From NCBI GenBank assembly GCA_964276025.1, contig CAXYDD010000002.1, forward strand, positions 434,001-498,000: DNA of 64,000 bases, given 5' to 3'. The stretch's first letter is position 1. Each line of letters opens with the position of its first letter. Under the pieces are notes generated by a model. That model was not told the origin of the DNA. It ran no database searches and saw only the letters and a program-made list of their open reading frames with translations. The position numbers and the translations under genes are program-made. Positions 25,738 to 35,007 of the stretch are shown here, one piece after another. The stretch comes from Porticoccus sp964276025 (GTDB taxonomy: Bacteria; Pseudomonadota; Gammaproteobacteria; Pseudomonadales; Porticoccaceae).

Positions 25738-26790
25738 ATGGCTCTTATATCAATGCGACAGTTATTAGATCATGCTGCTGAATATGGATATGGTGTCCCT
25801 GCATTTAACGTAAACAACTTAGAACAGATTCGTGCGATTATGGAGGCCGCAGATGCTACTGATTCGCCAGTTATTGTTCAGGCATCGGCAGGGGCCAGAA
25901 AATACGCAGGAGCACCTTTTCTTAGACATTTAATTCTAGCTGCTATTGAAGAATTTCCACATATTCCGGTATGTATGCATCAAGACCATGGGACAAGCCC
26001 TGCTATTTGTCAGCGCTCTATTCAGTTAGGATTTAGCTCAGTCATGATGGATGGATCTTTAAAAGAGGATGGAAAAACTCCTGCATCTTATGATTACAAT
26101 ATAAAAGTCACGAAAAAAGTAGTTGAGATGGCACATTCTTGTGGGGTTTCCGTTGAGGGTGAGCTTGGTTGTTTGGGGTCTCTTGAAACAGGTCAAGCTG
26201 CCGAAGAAGATGGCGTAGGTGCAGAGGGCTCATTGTCTCATGACCAGATGTTAACCGACCCAGAGGAGGCCTCAGATTTTGTATCTAAAACTGCTGTTGA
26301 TGCACTCGCTATTGCTATAGGGACATCACATGGTGCTTATAAATTTTCTAGACCACCAACAGGTGATATTTTAGACATAGATCGTATAAAGCTAATCCAC
26401 TCTCGAATCCCTAATACACATCTTGTAATGCATGGATCATCGTCAGTTCCGCAGGAATGGTTGTTAGTGATAAACAAATTCGGTGGCGATATTCCTGAGA
26501 CTTATGGTGTTCCCGTAGAAGAAATAGTTGAAGGTATTAAATATGGTGTTCGTAAAATTAACATAGATACAGATTTGAGATTAGCTTCTACTGGGGCCAT
26601 CAGGCAATTCATGGCTGAAAATAAATCCGAATTTGATCCCCGAAAGTATCTTGCTAAAACAACCGAGGCGATGAAAAATATTTGTGTAAATAGATATGAA
26701 TCATTTGGGACTGCTGGAAAAGCTAGTAAAATTCAGTCATATAGCCTAGATAAAATGCATCATGGTTATTTGAACGGAAATTTCTCTTAA
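25738..26790 (+). CDS. fba: Class II fructose-bisphosphate aldolase
   Basis: Zinc-dependent aldolase of 350 residues, of the Calvin-cycle subtype used by Pseudomonas-type bacteria. Motifs: VPAFNVNNLEQIRAIMEAA, metal-site HQDHGTSP (about residues 80-87), VEGELGCLGSLETGQ, GTSHGAYKF and HGSSSVPQEW. It closes the tkt-epd-pgk-fba run; a 66-base gap with AAGGAG before the ATG suggests strong translation. No pyruvate kinase gene lies between pgk and fba, unlike some relatives; pyk is found 5 kb on. Confidence 0.96.
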   Translation: MALISMRQLLDHAAEYGYGVPAFNVNNLEQIRAIMEAADATDSPVIVQASAGARKYAGAPFLRHLILAAIEEFPHIPVCMHQDHGTSPAICQRSIQLGFSSVMMDGSLKEDGKTPASYDYNIKVTKKVVEMAHSCGVSVEGELGCLGSLETGQAAEEDGVGAEGSLSHDQMLTDPEEASDFVSKTAVDALAIAIGTSHGAYKFSRPPTGDILDIDRIKLIHSRIPNTHLVMHGSSSVPQEWLLVINKFGGDIPETYGVPVEEIVEGIKYGVRKINIDTDLRLASTGAIRQFMAENKSEFDPRKYLAKTTEAMKNICVNRYESFGTAGKASKIQSYSLDKMHHGYLNGNFS

Positions 26791-26804
26791 ATTATCTTGC
26801 TGAA

Positions 26805-27986
26805 TTGAAATATTCTAGAACAAAGGCTAGGAGTAAAAAATATATTTTGCATGAAAAAATATTTGTGGATATAAATAGTATTAGTGTGCGTTTTTTTGCA
26901 ATTATTATCTCTTTATTTGCTACGGTTTATTTAATTAATATGCCTTTAGTGATCGCTCTTGCCACGAGAGACCTTGCCCTATCTGATTTGGAGTCATTAT
27001 GGTTAGGGGGAGTTTTTCTGGTCAGTTTTGGGCTATCTGCAATACTATCTAATTTATATATTCTATTCTTATGTTGGCGCCGTTTGATACTTATAGCTAG
27101 TGTTTTCGGTGCAATAAGTTTTTTATTGCCTATATTTATAACAGATTTAAAATCTTTACTAGTTTTTCAGGGATTGTCAGGTTTCTCTGTTGGAGTTATA
27201 TATTCAATTGTATTTTTATGTCTCGGTATGAGTAAAAATCCGATTCGAAGTTACGCCCTTGTTCTCTGCCTGCAGTCTTTTGTTGTTGCTCTCGTTTCTT
27301 ATTTAATCCCCCCAGAAATCGCTAAGATTTGTACTTTTAATCAGACACTAATGGTTGCATCATGCCTTTGTTTGGGGTCATTAATTTTAAGTCAAAAAAT
27401 ACCTAAAAATATAAAAGGTGCTATGCCTGAAAACCCAATTACTACTAGTTACCAGCAAAGAGCTTACTTTTTTTTAATAGTGATCCTGTTAATTTTTTTA
27501 GGTGGGAATACAGTTAGAAATACTATAGAGCCTATAGCCTATAGCGCTAGTTTTTATATGATAATTTTATCTCTATTTAGCGGCATAGGAGCGCTATTTG
27601 CAGCTTTAATAGAAATTAAGTCAAATTATGCTAGGCCAATTCTGATTAGTTTAGGAATAGCCGCTTTTATTTTAGCTTTAGGTTTATTTGGATATCTACC
27701 AAAGCAATCGACAGTCATTGCTTTTTGTTTTATCGGAGGAGCTTGGAATTTTTCTGCTGCTTACGTTATGGGGTTGTTTGCCATGACAATAAATACGCGC
27801 AAGCACATACCTTTAATTATTAGTATGCAGATTTTGGGTAATATTATCAGTTTAATTACTGTTAGAACATTAGAAGTAGGGCAACCCTATATAATCGCAT
27901 GTATTGCATGGGTTTTAACCGCTTTGATAGTATTTTCCTTAGCTAGATATAACCCAAAATTATTCTTGGTAAACAATAATGAGTAA
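26805..27986 (+). CDS. MFS-type transporter, substrate unknown
   Basis: A 393-residue polytopic membrane protein with about 12 hydrophobic segments in two halves, consistent with the major facilitator superfamily (for example LIASVFGAISFLLPIF and LVFQGLSGFSVGVIYSIVF in the first half). The substrate cannot be told. The start is uncertain: TTG at 26805 has no ribosome-binding site, while AGGAG at 26829-26833 lies 13 bases before an in-frame TTG at 26847, which would shorten the lysine/arginine-rich N-terminus. The 3' end overlaps srkA by eight bases. Confidence 0.72.
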   Translation: MKYSRTKARSKKYILHEKIFVDINSISVRFFAIIISLFATVYLINMPLVIALATRDLALSDLESLWLGGVFLVSFGLSAILSNLYILFLCWRRLILIASVFGAISFLLPIFITDLKSLLVFQGLSGFSVGVIYSIVFLCLGMSKNPIRSYALVLCLQSFVVALVSYLIPPEIAKICTFNQTLMVASCLCLGSLILSQKIPKNIKGAMPENPITTSYQQRAYFFLIVILLIFLGGNTVRNTIEPIAYSASFYMIILSLFSGIGALFAALIEIKSNYARPILISLGIAAFILALGLFGYLPKQSTVIAFCFIGGAWNFSAAYVMGLFAMTINTRKHIPLIISMQILGNIISLITVRTLEVGQPYIIACIAWVLTALIVFSLARYNPKLFLVNNNE

Positions 27987-29022
27987 TAATATTAACGGTA
28001 ATATTAAAGATTTAAATATTCAAAAGACATCAATTAAGGGCTCTTCATCCCACCCGTTTGAACAACTTACGCCCGACTTTATCCTTAATGCACTCGATGA
28101 ATTAGGCTATATGACTGATAGTCGATTATTTCCTTTGAATAGCTATGAGAATCGTGTGTACCAAATTGGAATTCACGATTCATCTCCGATTATTGGAAAA
28201 TTCTATCGCCCCAATAGATGGAACAAAAAGCAAATTTTGGAAGAACATCAATTTTGTTTTGAGTTGGTTGAGCAGGAATTGCCTATTGTCGCCCCTCTAA
28301 TTAGCGAGAGCGGTGAAAGTCTCTTTCAACATAAAGGGTTTTACTTTGCATTATTTCCAAGAAAGGGAGGCTATGGCCCCGAACTGGATAATCTGGATAA
28401 TTTATATTTGTTAGGAAAACTGCTAGGAAGAATTCATGCCGTTGGGGCTGTAAGACCTTTCAGCCATAGACATGTACTAAACAGTAATACTTTTGGTTAT
28501 GAGTCATCTAAATTTGTAAGTGAAAATTTTATACCTGCAGAGTTAAAGTTATCATATGATTCTTTGGTAAAAGATTTAATGAATGCGATAGATGAGACCA
28601 TCACCAATGCTGGTGATATTGAGAATATTCGCGTTCATGGCGATTGTCATAGTGGTAACATTTTATGGAGGGATGATAACGCTCACTTCGTAGATCTTGA
28701 CGATGCGATGATGGCTCCAGCAATACAAGACATATGGATGTTGCTTTCTGGAAATAGAGATAGACAAAGCGCTCAGTTATCAGAAATCATAGATGGCTAT
28801 AACGAATTCTTTGATTTTCATCCAAAGGAGCTTAAGCTCATCGATGCTCTAAGAACTTTGAGGATAATTAATTACACTGCCTGGATAGCAAGAAGATGGA
28901 ATGATCCTGCTTTTCCTATGGCATTTCCATGGTTTAATACAATTCGTTTCTGGAGTGAGCATATTCTAGAGCTAAGAGAACAATTTGCAGCATTAGGTGA
29001 ACCAAATTTGAAAATTTTTTGA
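27979..29022 (+). CDS. srkA: Stress response kinase SrkA (YihE)
   Basis: Ser/Thr kinase of the aminoglycoside-phosphotransferase fold, 347 residues. Clear matches to E. coli SrkA: FPLNSYENRVYQI, KFYRPNRWNKKQILEEHQF, the catalytic loop RVHGDCHSGNILWRD and metal-binding FVDLDDAMMAPA. In E. coli it opposes MazF-dependent death and is Cpx-regulated with dsbA downstream; here no dsbA follows. The N-terminus is about 20 residues longer than in E. coli. It is translationally coupled to the MFS gene. Confidence 0.94.
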   Translation: MSNNINGNIKDLNIQKTSIKGSSSHPFEQLTPDFILNALDELGYMTDSRLFPLNSYENRVYQIGIHDSSPIIGKFYRPNRWNKKQILEEHQFCFELVEQELPIVAPLISESGESLFQHKGFYFALFPRKGGYGPELDNLDNLYLLGKLLGRIHAVGAVRPFSHRHVLNSNTFGYESSKFVSENFIPAELKLSYDSLVKDLMNAIDETITNAGDIENIRVHGDCHSGNILWRDDNAHFVDLDDAMMAPAIQDIWMLLSGNRDRQSAQLSEIIDGYNEFFDFHPKELKLIDALRTLRIINYTAWIARRWNDPAFPMAFPWFNTIRFWSEHILELREQFAALGEPNLKIF

Positions 29023-29044
29023 ATAATTTAGGGCGTATGTTTCA

Positions 29045-29731
29045 TTAATTAGATTTAATGGTCTTTATGCCATCTGCTGTCCCTGCTAATACAATATCTG
29101 CATGCCTAATAGAAAAAATACCGTTAGCAACAACCCCTGCGATATGATTAATTTTTTCTTCAACTTCTTGGGCTGAAATAATAGGATGTAAATGATGTAT
29201 ATCTAGAATATTATTTCCATTATCAGTTACGAACCCTTGGCGATAAACAGGATCTCCTCCAATTTCCAAAATTTTTCTTGCCACATAACTTCTGGCCATT
29301 GGTATAACCTCAATAGGCAGCGGAAACTTACCTAGAGACGCAACCAGTTTTGTATCATCTACCATACATAAGAATTCAGTTGCGACAGCAGCGGTGATTT
29401 TTTCTCTTGTAAGCGCACCTCCCCCGCCTTTTACGAGTTCTAGCTTTTGGTTTACCTCATCTGCTCCATCAACATAAACTTCTATCTCATGCACAGAATT
29501 TAAGTCAAAGATTTCTATACCATACGACTCTAGTTTATTGGCTGAGGTTACAGAACTGGCAACCACCCCTTGAAACTTATTTTTATGAGGTCCCAACAGA
29601 TCAATAAAAAAATTAGTAGTAGACCCAGTACCTATACCAATAATACTGTCTGAGCTAACTTTATTAAGCACATAATCCAAAGCCGCCTCTGCGACAGCCT
29701 TTTTGAGGAGACTTTGTGTTGATAAATTCAT
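29045..29731 (-). CDS. rpiA: Ribose-5-phosphate isomerase A
   Basis: Interconverts ribose 5-phosphate and ribulose 5-phosphate in the pentose phosphate pathway. The 228-residue protein has the substrate-binding IGIGTGSTTNFFID (about residues 31-44), YVDGADEVNQKLELVKGGGGALTREK and DDTKLV. It is divergent from ilvA, an arrangement shared with E. coli relatives and Pseudomonas, and converges on srkA. Confidence 0.97.
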   Translation of the reverse strand: MNLSTQSLLKKAVAEAALDYVLNKVSSDSIIGIGTGSTTNFFIDLLGPHKNKFQGVVASSVTSANKLESYGIEIFDLNSVHEIEVYVDGADEVNQKLELVKGGGGALTREKITAAVATEFLCMVDDTKLVASLGKFPLPIEVIPMARSYVARKILEIGGDPVYRQGFVTDNGNNILDIHHLHPIISAQEVEEKINHIAGVVANGIFSIRHADIVLAGTADGIKTIKSN

Positions 29732-29882
29732 AGGTTAAACCAGCGTTAAGAACTTATTATTTCTTGTAATTATACGGATTAAGACATGAAATGACAGAAA
29801 ATGTCGATCAATGCTAGCTTTGCATCGATCGAAAATTTACTATTAGGGAATCTAATCATTGTTTCAACCTAAAAGAGTTAAA

Positions 29883-31394
29883 ATGTTTAAAAGTTATGTA
29901 AAGCGAATTCAAGACGCAAAGATCTATGATTTGGTTGTAAAAACCCCAGTAGATGAAGCCCCACAGCTTTCTTTGCGTCTTGATAATAGAGTGCTCCTCA
30001 AAAGAGAAGATTTACAACCAATATTCTCTTTCAAGTTGCGTGGCGCATATAACAAGATGTTATCTTTAAAAAAATCTGAATTAGACAAGGGGGTTATTGC
30101 TGCTTCAGCAGGAAACCATGCCCAAGGTTTAGCTATGGCGGCCAAAAAAATTGGTGCTATTGCTACTATCGTCATGCCAACAACCACACCCCTTATTAAG
30201 GTAAACGCAGTAAAATCATTTGGAGCAGAAGTTGTTCTTGTAGGTGACAGTTATGATCAGGCTTCTGCGTATGCCCATCAGCTAGTGATCGAAAAAGATA
30301 TGACATACATACACCCTTTTGATGACCCAGATGTAATTGCAGGACAAGGCACAATTGCTATGGAGATTTTAGAGCAAGTACCAGAAGATTTAGATGCTAT
30401 TTTCATAGCCGTAGGTGGAGGTGGACTTTGTGCAGGTATGGCAGCTTATATCAAAACGATAAAACCTAGTATTAAAATTATAGCTGTCGAGGCAGAGGAT
30501 TCTGCATGCCTGAACGCAGCAATGAATGCTGGTCGGAGGGTACAGCTAAAGCATGTAGGAATCTTCGCAGATGGAACAGCTGTCGCTAAAATTGGAAAAG
30601 AGACTTTTCGTATTCTAAAAGATACAGTTGATGAAGTTTTAACAGTCTCTGTTGATGAGATATGTGCCAGCATCAAGGACACTTTTGACGATACACGCTC
30701 TATTTGTGAACCAGCTGGAGCTCTTGGTTTAGCTGGATTAAAGAAATATGTTGAAACTACAGGCGTAAAAGGAAAAACTTTACTGGCTGTAGAGTGCGGA
30801 GCAAATATTAACTTTGATAGACTGCGGTATATTTCCGAACGCACCGAAATCGGTGAAAAAAGAGAAGCAATTTTAGCAGTCACAATTCCAGAGAAGCCAG
30901 GTAGTTTCAAATCATTTTGCATATCTTTGGATAAACGCAATATTACAGAATTTAATTATCGTATGGGCAATTCTGAAAGTGCACATATTTTTGTTGGCTT
31001 ACAGGTTTCTTCAGGTGACGACCGAAAAAAACTAGTAACAAGTTTGAGTGCCGAAGGTTACCCAATAGTAGATATGACAGATAATGAAATTGCTAAGTTA
31101 CATATTCGGCATATGGTAGGTGGAAGGGCTCAGGATGCTATAGATGAAATGGTTTTTACATTCGAATTTCCCGAAAGACCAGGAGCATTAATGCAGTTTT
31201 TAATAAAGCTTGGTAATCGCTGGAATATATCTATGTTTCATTACCGAAATCATGGATCAGAAAATGGAAGAGTGCTAGCAGGACTTCAAATACCAGCTAC
31301 AGAAAGGGAAGAGGCATCCAAATTTTTTGATGACCTTGGGTTTGATTGGACTGAAGAAACAGAAAACCCAGCCTATCAGTTTTTTTTGAGCTAG
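29883..31394 (+). CDS. ilvA: Threonine ammonia-lyase, biosynthetic (IlvA)
   Basis: PLP enzyme making 2-oxobutanoate from threonine for isoleucine synthesis. I start at the ATG at 29883 (503 residues; AAAGAG just upstream) rather than the TTG at 29859. The catalytic domain has the PLP lysine in SFKLRGAYNKM, the phosphate-binding SAGNHAQGLAMAA and AVGGGGLCAGMAAY; two C-terminal ACT-like regulatory repeats (about residues 325-400 and 420-495) indicate the isoleucine-inhibited biosynthetic form. Confidence 0.97.
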   Translation: MFKSYVKRIQDAKIYDLVVKTPVDEAPQLSLRLDNRVLLKREDLQPIFSFKLRGAYNKMLSLKKSELDKGVIAASAGNHAQGLAMAAKKIGAIATIVMPTTTPLIKVNAVKSFGAEVVLVGDSYDQASAYAHQLVIEKDMTYIHPFDDPDVIAGQGTIAMEILEQVPEDLDAIFIAVGGGGLCAGMAAYIKTIKPSIKIIAVEAEDSACLNAAMNAGRRVQLKHVGIFADGTAVAKIGKETFRILKDTVDEVLTVSVDEICASIKDTFDDTRSICEPAGALGLAGLKKYVETTGVKGKTLLAVECGANINFDRLRYISERTEIGEKREAILAVTIPEKPGSFKSFCISLDKRNITEFNYRMGNSESAHIFVGLQVSSGDDRKKLVTSLSAEGYPIVDMTDNEIAKLHIRHMVGGRAQDAIDEMVFTFEFPERPGALMQFLIKLGNRWNISMFHYRNHGSENGRVLAGLQIPATEREEASKFFDDLGFDWTEETENPAYQFFLS

Positions 31395-31416
31395 ATTTTT
31401 CGATACTTATAAGAAA

Positions 31417-32841
31417 TTACTCAGTATCGATTCTTAGTAGATCTGATAGTTGACGAATTTGAATTGCGTCAAATCCTGAACCAGCTAGTACGTCAGATAA
31501 AACTACAACTCTATCATCTGGAGAAAACTCTTTACGGGTAATGAGAATTTTTGCAGCAGTCGCGAGGGTCTTTTCAGGATCCTCGCTAAAATTTATTCGA
31601 AAACTAAGCACATTTCTATTCAAAACTAGCTGCCTGCGTGTTCTACTATCATTTGTAAATGCACAAATAATAGGAGTTTGTGGATGACAGTTAGTTACGT
31701 AGTTTGCCATTTTTCCTCGTCTTGTAGGCACAATAATAGCTTTAGCTTTTATTGATTCAGCTAGCTTAACTGCGGCAGAAGCAATTTCTGCTTTATCGTT
31801 TTCTAGCGATAAATCCTTAACGAATTGTAATCCAGGACTCTGCTCTATAGATAAAGTAATGCGAGAGAGTATTTCTACACATTTCACGGGGTACTTACCC
31901 ATAGCACTTTCCCCAGAAAGCATTATTGCATCTGCCTCCTCGTAAACAGCATTAGCTACATCTGTAACCTCAGCTCTAGTTGGTATTGGGTTTTCTATCA
32001 TAGATTCTAGCATGTGTGTAGCAACTATTACGCGTTTACCCTGTTGCGCACATAATCGAATAATACGACGCTGAACTCTTGGTAATTTTTCAATTGCAAT
32101 TTCAACACCTAAGTCACCTCTTGCCACCATTACTCCATCGGACATATCTAGAATCTCTTTAAGGTTTTTTAAACCTTCCTGGTCCTCTATTTTTGAGATA
32201 ACCTTAATTTTATCAACTTTGTCTCCCAATAGTGCTTTTAGTTGCACTATATCCTCAGCGTTTCTTACAAATGAGAGAGCAATAAAATCTACTTCTTGCG
32301 TTATTGAAAATAGAATATCTCGCTTATCTTTTTCAGTGATTGCCGGAAGATTAACCCGAATGCCTGGTAAGTTTACATGCCTCTTACTTTTTAAAATGCC
32401 CCCATCGATTACTTTACACTGCATGGTCCTATCTTCTTTGGTAAGCACTTCTAGATTTATAAGACCATTATCAACTGTTATCATATCCCCAATAGTGACA
32501 TCATTAACTAAATCTTCGTAGTTAACTCTTATTGAGGTGAACTCGACATTCTCTTCTCCACGTGCAACGACAGATATTACATCATCTTTTTTGAGATTTA
32601 GTTCTTGCTTGATATCTCCCGTGCGGATTTCTGGACCTTGAGTATCCATGAGGATAGCAATAGGACTATGAAGTTTCTTATTTAGTGTGCGAACTGATTT
32701 TATAACCTTCGCATGTGACTCATGGTCTCCATGAGACATATTTAATCTGACAATATTCATGCCAGCTTTCGCAAGTTTCTCCAACATAGTGAAAGATTCT
32801 GACGCTGGGCCAATGGTGCAAATAATTTTTGTTTTTCTCAT
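31417..32841 (-). CDS. pyk: Pyruvate kinase
   Basis: Converts phosphoenolpyruvate and ADP to pyruvate and ATP. The 474-residue protein has the N-terminal RKTKIICTIGPAS, VRLNMSHGDHE, DTQGPEIRTG, the active-site MVARGDLGVEIAIEKLP and MLSGESAMGKYP, and a full C-terminal regulatory domain. It is convergent with ilvA (22 bases between stops) and separated by 39 bases from fau upstream. I cannot tell the PykA from the PykF type with confidence; the sequence is closer to PykA in my judgement. Confidence 0.96.
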   Translation of the reverse strand: MRKTKIICTIGPASESFTMLEKLAKAGMNIVRLNMSHGDHESHAKVIKSVRTLNKKLHSPIAILMDTQGPEIRTGDIKQELNLKKDDVISVVARGEENVEFTSIRVNYEDLVNDVTIGDMITVDNGLINLEVLTKEDRTMQCKVIDGGILKSKRHVNLPGIRVNLPAITEKDKRDILFSITQEVDFIALSFVRNAEDIVQLKALLGDKVDKIKVISKIEDQEGLKNLKEILDMSDGVMVARGDLGVEIAIEKLPRVQRRIIRLCAQQGKRVIVATHMLESMIENPIPTRAEVTDVANAVYEEADAIMLSGESAMGKYPVKCVEILSRITLSIEQSPGLQFVKDLSLENDKAEIASAAVKLAESIKAKAIIVPTRRGKMANYVTNCHPQTPIICAFTNDSRTRRQLVLNRNVLSFRINFSEDPEKTLATAAKILITRKEFSPDDRVVVLSDVLAGSGFDAIQIRQLSDLLRIDTE

Positions 32842-32880
32842 GATTTTTACTTATGTTTAAAATGAATAACTAATTAAATA

Positions 32881-33456
32881 CTATTTATATCGATTAACTA
32901 TACTTTTTTCAGTCACAATGGCATGTAAGGTAACATCCCAAGCTCCTTTATTAATAGCACTGGTTTCTTGAAAACTTTGGGCAAGACCTATAAGCCTTGT
33001 ACATTTATATTGAGTGCTGAGTGTTCTATCGTAAAAACCTCCACCCATTCCTATCCTATTACACGAGGAGTCAAATGCAACTAATGGCATAAGAATCAAA
33101 TCAATTGCAAACGCCGGAACAATTTTTGATCCTCTCAAGGGTGGTTCTTGTATCCCGTAACGATTGATTGATAGGGCGTCACCTCTTTTGTATCTAGCAA
33201 AATAAAGGCGTTTTTGTTTTAGTGGGTGAAGTAAAGGTAAATAACACTCTTTGCCAGCAGCTTCTGCAATCCCCATAGCGAACTTAGGATCTATTTCTCC
33301 ATCATGCGCTAAATAGAATGCAATTCTTTTGCTCATATAAAAGCTTGGAAGTAAAGCTAACTTCTTAGCGACACTTTCTTCAGCTAATGATTGCTCTTTT
33401 GGCTTTAGAGACCGGCGCCTTTTTCTCATAAGTTGCCGCAAAGAATTTGTATCCAT
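32881..33456 (-). CDS. fau: 5-formyltetrahydrofolate cyclo-ligase
   Basis: ATP-dependent enzyme converting 5-formyl-THF to methenyl-THF, 191 residues. The basic N-terminal LRQLMRKRRRSL, central LPLVAFDSSCNRIGMGGGFYDR and the final VTEKS stretch are family hallmarks (YgfA in E. coli). It lies directly downstream of the 6S RNA gene, the linkage seen across gammaproteobacteria, and is probably made from read-through of the 6S transcript. Confidence 0.95.
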   Translation of the reverse strand: MDTNSLRQLMRKRRRSLKPKEQSLAEESVAKKLALLPSFYMSKRIAFYLAHDGEIDPKFAMGIAEAAGKECYLPLLHPLKQKRLYFARYKRGDALSINRYGIQEPPLRGSKIVPAFAIDLILMPLVAFDSSCNRIGMGGGFYDRTLSTQYKCTRLIGLAQSFQETSAINKGAWDVTLHAIVTEKSIVNRYK

Positions 33457-33473
33457 AAAATTTCTTTCTTACT

Positions 33474-33650
33474 AGATGCCCCGATGATACCGCTATTGAT
33501 TGCGCCTTGAACCGAAAGGTTCAAGGTGGTGGGTTCAGCGATATATTAGGCTTCCCGTCATGCGGATATGCACACCATATCGACTTGATTCCCTCCAAGT
33601 AAAAAATTATCGGCTCAAGGACTTATCAAATGGCGAATATCCCAGGGCGC
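33474..33650 (-). ncRNA. ssrS: 6S RNA
   Basis: The minus strand between zapA and fau folds and aligns like 6S RNA. The 5' part (GCGCCCTGGGATATTCGCC, then TCCTTGAGCCGATA) matches the conserved 5' arm, and the 3' part has the apical hairpin CCTTGAACC-TTT-CGGTTCAAGG and the closing AGCGGTATCATCGGGGC. 6S RNA binds sigma-70 holoenzyme as a promoter mimic in stationary phase. The location zapA-ssrS-fau is conserved. The ends are estimated to within a few bases. Confidence 0.92.
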
Positions 33651-33656
33651 AATTCT

Positions 33657-33662
33657 ATTATA
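33657..33662 (-). promoter_or_regulatory. -10 element of the 6S RNA promoter
   Basis: A perfect TATAAT on the minus strand, seven bases before the estimated 6S 5' end. No good -35 is seen at 17 bases, where TCTACA is found. Confidence 0.6.
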
Positions 33663-33673
33663 ACCCCAATAAG

Positions 33674-33982
33674 CTAAAATGTAGATGAATCATCTAGATT
33701 TTCTAATGCAATAGTAATTTTTCTATCGATATTTTGGATAACTTTATTTGGGCTCTCTTCTGAGGATAGTTTTTTTTCTATTTTTGAAATTTCGTAGGTA
33801 AGATTTAAAGCTGCCATAACAGCTATTCTCTCAACACCGATGACGTTTCCAGTATTACGTATATTTTGCATTTGTGAATTGAGTTTTTTAGCAGAACTTA
33901 AAAGCGCCTCACTCTCTTCAACAGGACAGCTGACCTGATAGTCTTTATCTAAAATATGAATATCAACTGTTTTATCACTCAC
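33674..33982 (-). CDS. zapA: Cell division protein ZapA
   Basis: Small FtsZ-binding protein that bundles protofilaments. I use the GTG at 33982 (102 residues): ATGGGA lies ten bases upstream, and the N-terminus MSDKTVDIHILDKDYQVSCP then aligns with other ZapA proteins. A TTG three codons upstream is too close to that site. The middle has the conserved AVMAALNLTYEI followed by a coiled coil. It lies upstream of 6S RNA and downstream of the TIGR02449 gene. Confidence 0.92.
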   Translation of the reverse strand: MSDKTVDIHILDKDYQVSCPVEESEALLSSAKKLNSQMQNIRNTGNVIGVERIAVMAALNLTYEISKIEKKLSSEESPNKVIQNIDRKITIALENLDDSSTF

Positions 33983-33987
33983 AATGA

Positions 33988-34194
33988 TCAAGTCCCATCA
34001 TTAAGGCTTTTAAGCCTCTTTATTAAATTTTCTAAACGAGTACAGGTTAGTTCTTGTTTTTCCAGGAGATTACTGCGTTGAACCAGTAATTCTGATTCTC
34101 TTTTTTTTAAGGATAGATTTTCTTTTTGCAGTTTAGCGCAATGTGCAATAATACTATCTATCTTAAGTTCAAATTTCTCGAGGTTAACTGACAT
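33988..34194 (-). CDS. TIGR02449 family coiled-coil protein (ZapB-like)
   Basis: A 68-residue protein, almost all heptad-like coiled coil (LEKFELKIDSIIAHCAKLQKE, then LKKRESELLVQRSNLLEKQE). It belongs to the TIGR02449 family found just upstream of zapA in Pseudomonas-type bacteria and regarded as ZapB-like. The stop is five bases before the zapA start, so the two are probably coupled; a role at the Z-ring with ZapA is inferred from this. Confidence 0.85.
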   Translation of the reverse strand: MSVNLEKFELKIDSIIAHCAKLQKENLSLKKRESELLVQRSNLLEKQELTCTRLENLIKRLKSLNDGT

Positions 34195-34391
34195 TTCAAT
34201 GCCTATAAATAAATAATCCCCTTAACTATAATTGTGTAGACATGGATTGGTCAACCAACTTAAAGCTAATTCGTCAAATATCAGCTAACTAAGTGTCTAG
34301 GATGAATTTTTTTTCTTTATTAACTGAGGTGATTGCTACCTCTAAGAGTGATAGGATTAAATATTAGTTAATACTATGAGTGAATACAATA

Positions 34392-34952
34392 ATGGATTAC
34401 GAAGAAATTTCTGATGCCTTTACTAGGGCCAATTTAGTTGGTAGCCCAGCCGAACTCCATGGTTTTTTATCTGGATCAATTTCTGGAAAAAATTTTTATT
34501 CTACAGAATCCTTGGTTTTAGCTGTTGCAAAATTTTTAGAGGTCGATACCGAAAGAGTAGAAGATTTAGGTGATATGTTGGTCAATCTTTATCATTTTTC
34601 TATAAATCAAATAAATGGTAATGATTTTGAGTTCACTCCAATACTCCCTAACGACGAAATTTTATTAAGTGAACGATTAACTTCAGTAGGAGAGTGGTGT
34701 CAAGGATTTCTATATGGTTTAGGGAATTCAAAATTTCTCTCAAACACTGAAACACCAGAAAACATAGAGGAGGCTTTGGATGATCTTGCGTCTATCTCAA
34801 ATATACAAATTTTGAGTGATCAAGACGAGGCTAATGCAAGTGATAGCGAATCTAATTACACAGAAGTAACTGAATATATTAAAGTTGCAGTATTGACTAT
34901 TTTCAGTGAATTAAATTGTATTGACGATACTGATTCAGGGTTGACCCATTAG
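34392..34952 (+). CDS. ygfB: YgfB/YecA (UPF0149) family protein
   Basis: An acidic 186-residue protein with the family signature SPAELHGFLSGSISG near the N-terminus and GEWCQGFLYGLG (about residues 100-111). E. coli YgfB has no firm function; in Pseudomonas aeruginosa YgfB has been reported to affect ampDh3 expression and beta-lactam resistance. The ATG at 34392 is preferred over a GTG at 34380; neither has a strong ribosome-binding site. It is divergent from the zapA operon and followed by pepP. Confidence 0.87.
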   Translation: MDYEEISDAFTRANLVGSPAELHGFLSGSISGKNFYSTESLVLAVAKFLEVDTERVEDLGDMLVNLYHFSINQINGNDFEFTPILPNDEILLSERLTSVGEWCQGFLYGLGNSKFLSNTETPENIEEALDDLASISNIQILSDQDEANASDSESNYTEVTEYIKVAVLTIFSELNCIDDTDSGLTH

Positions 34953-35007
34953 TGGTTTCGCGACTCTAGAATTATCTTACTTACATAATATTTTTGAGAT
35001 TTTAGAA

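Noticed and set aside
31400..31430. TCGATACT...AGTATCGA inverted repeat between ilvA and pyk as a shared terminator
   Set aside because: The arms are 15 bases apart, overlap the pyk 3' end and have no T-run on the 3' side of either strand.
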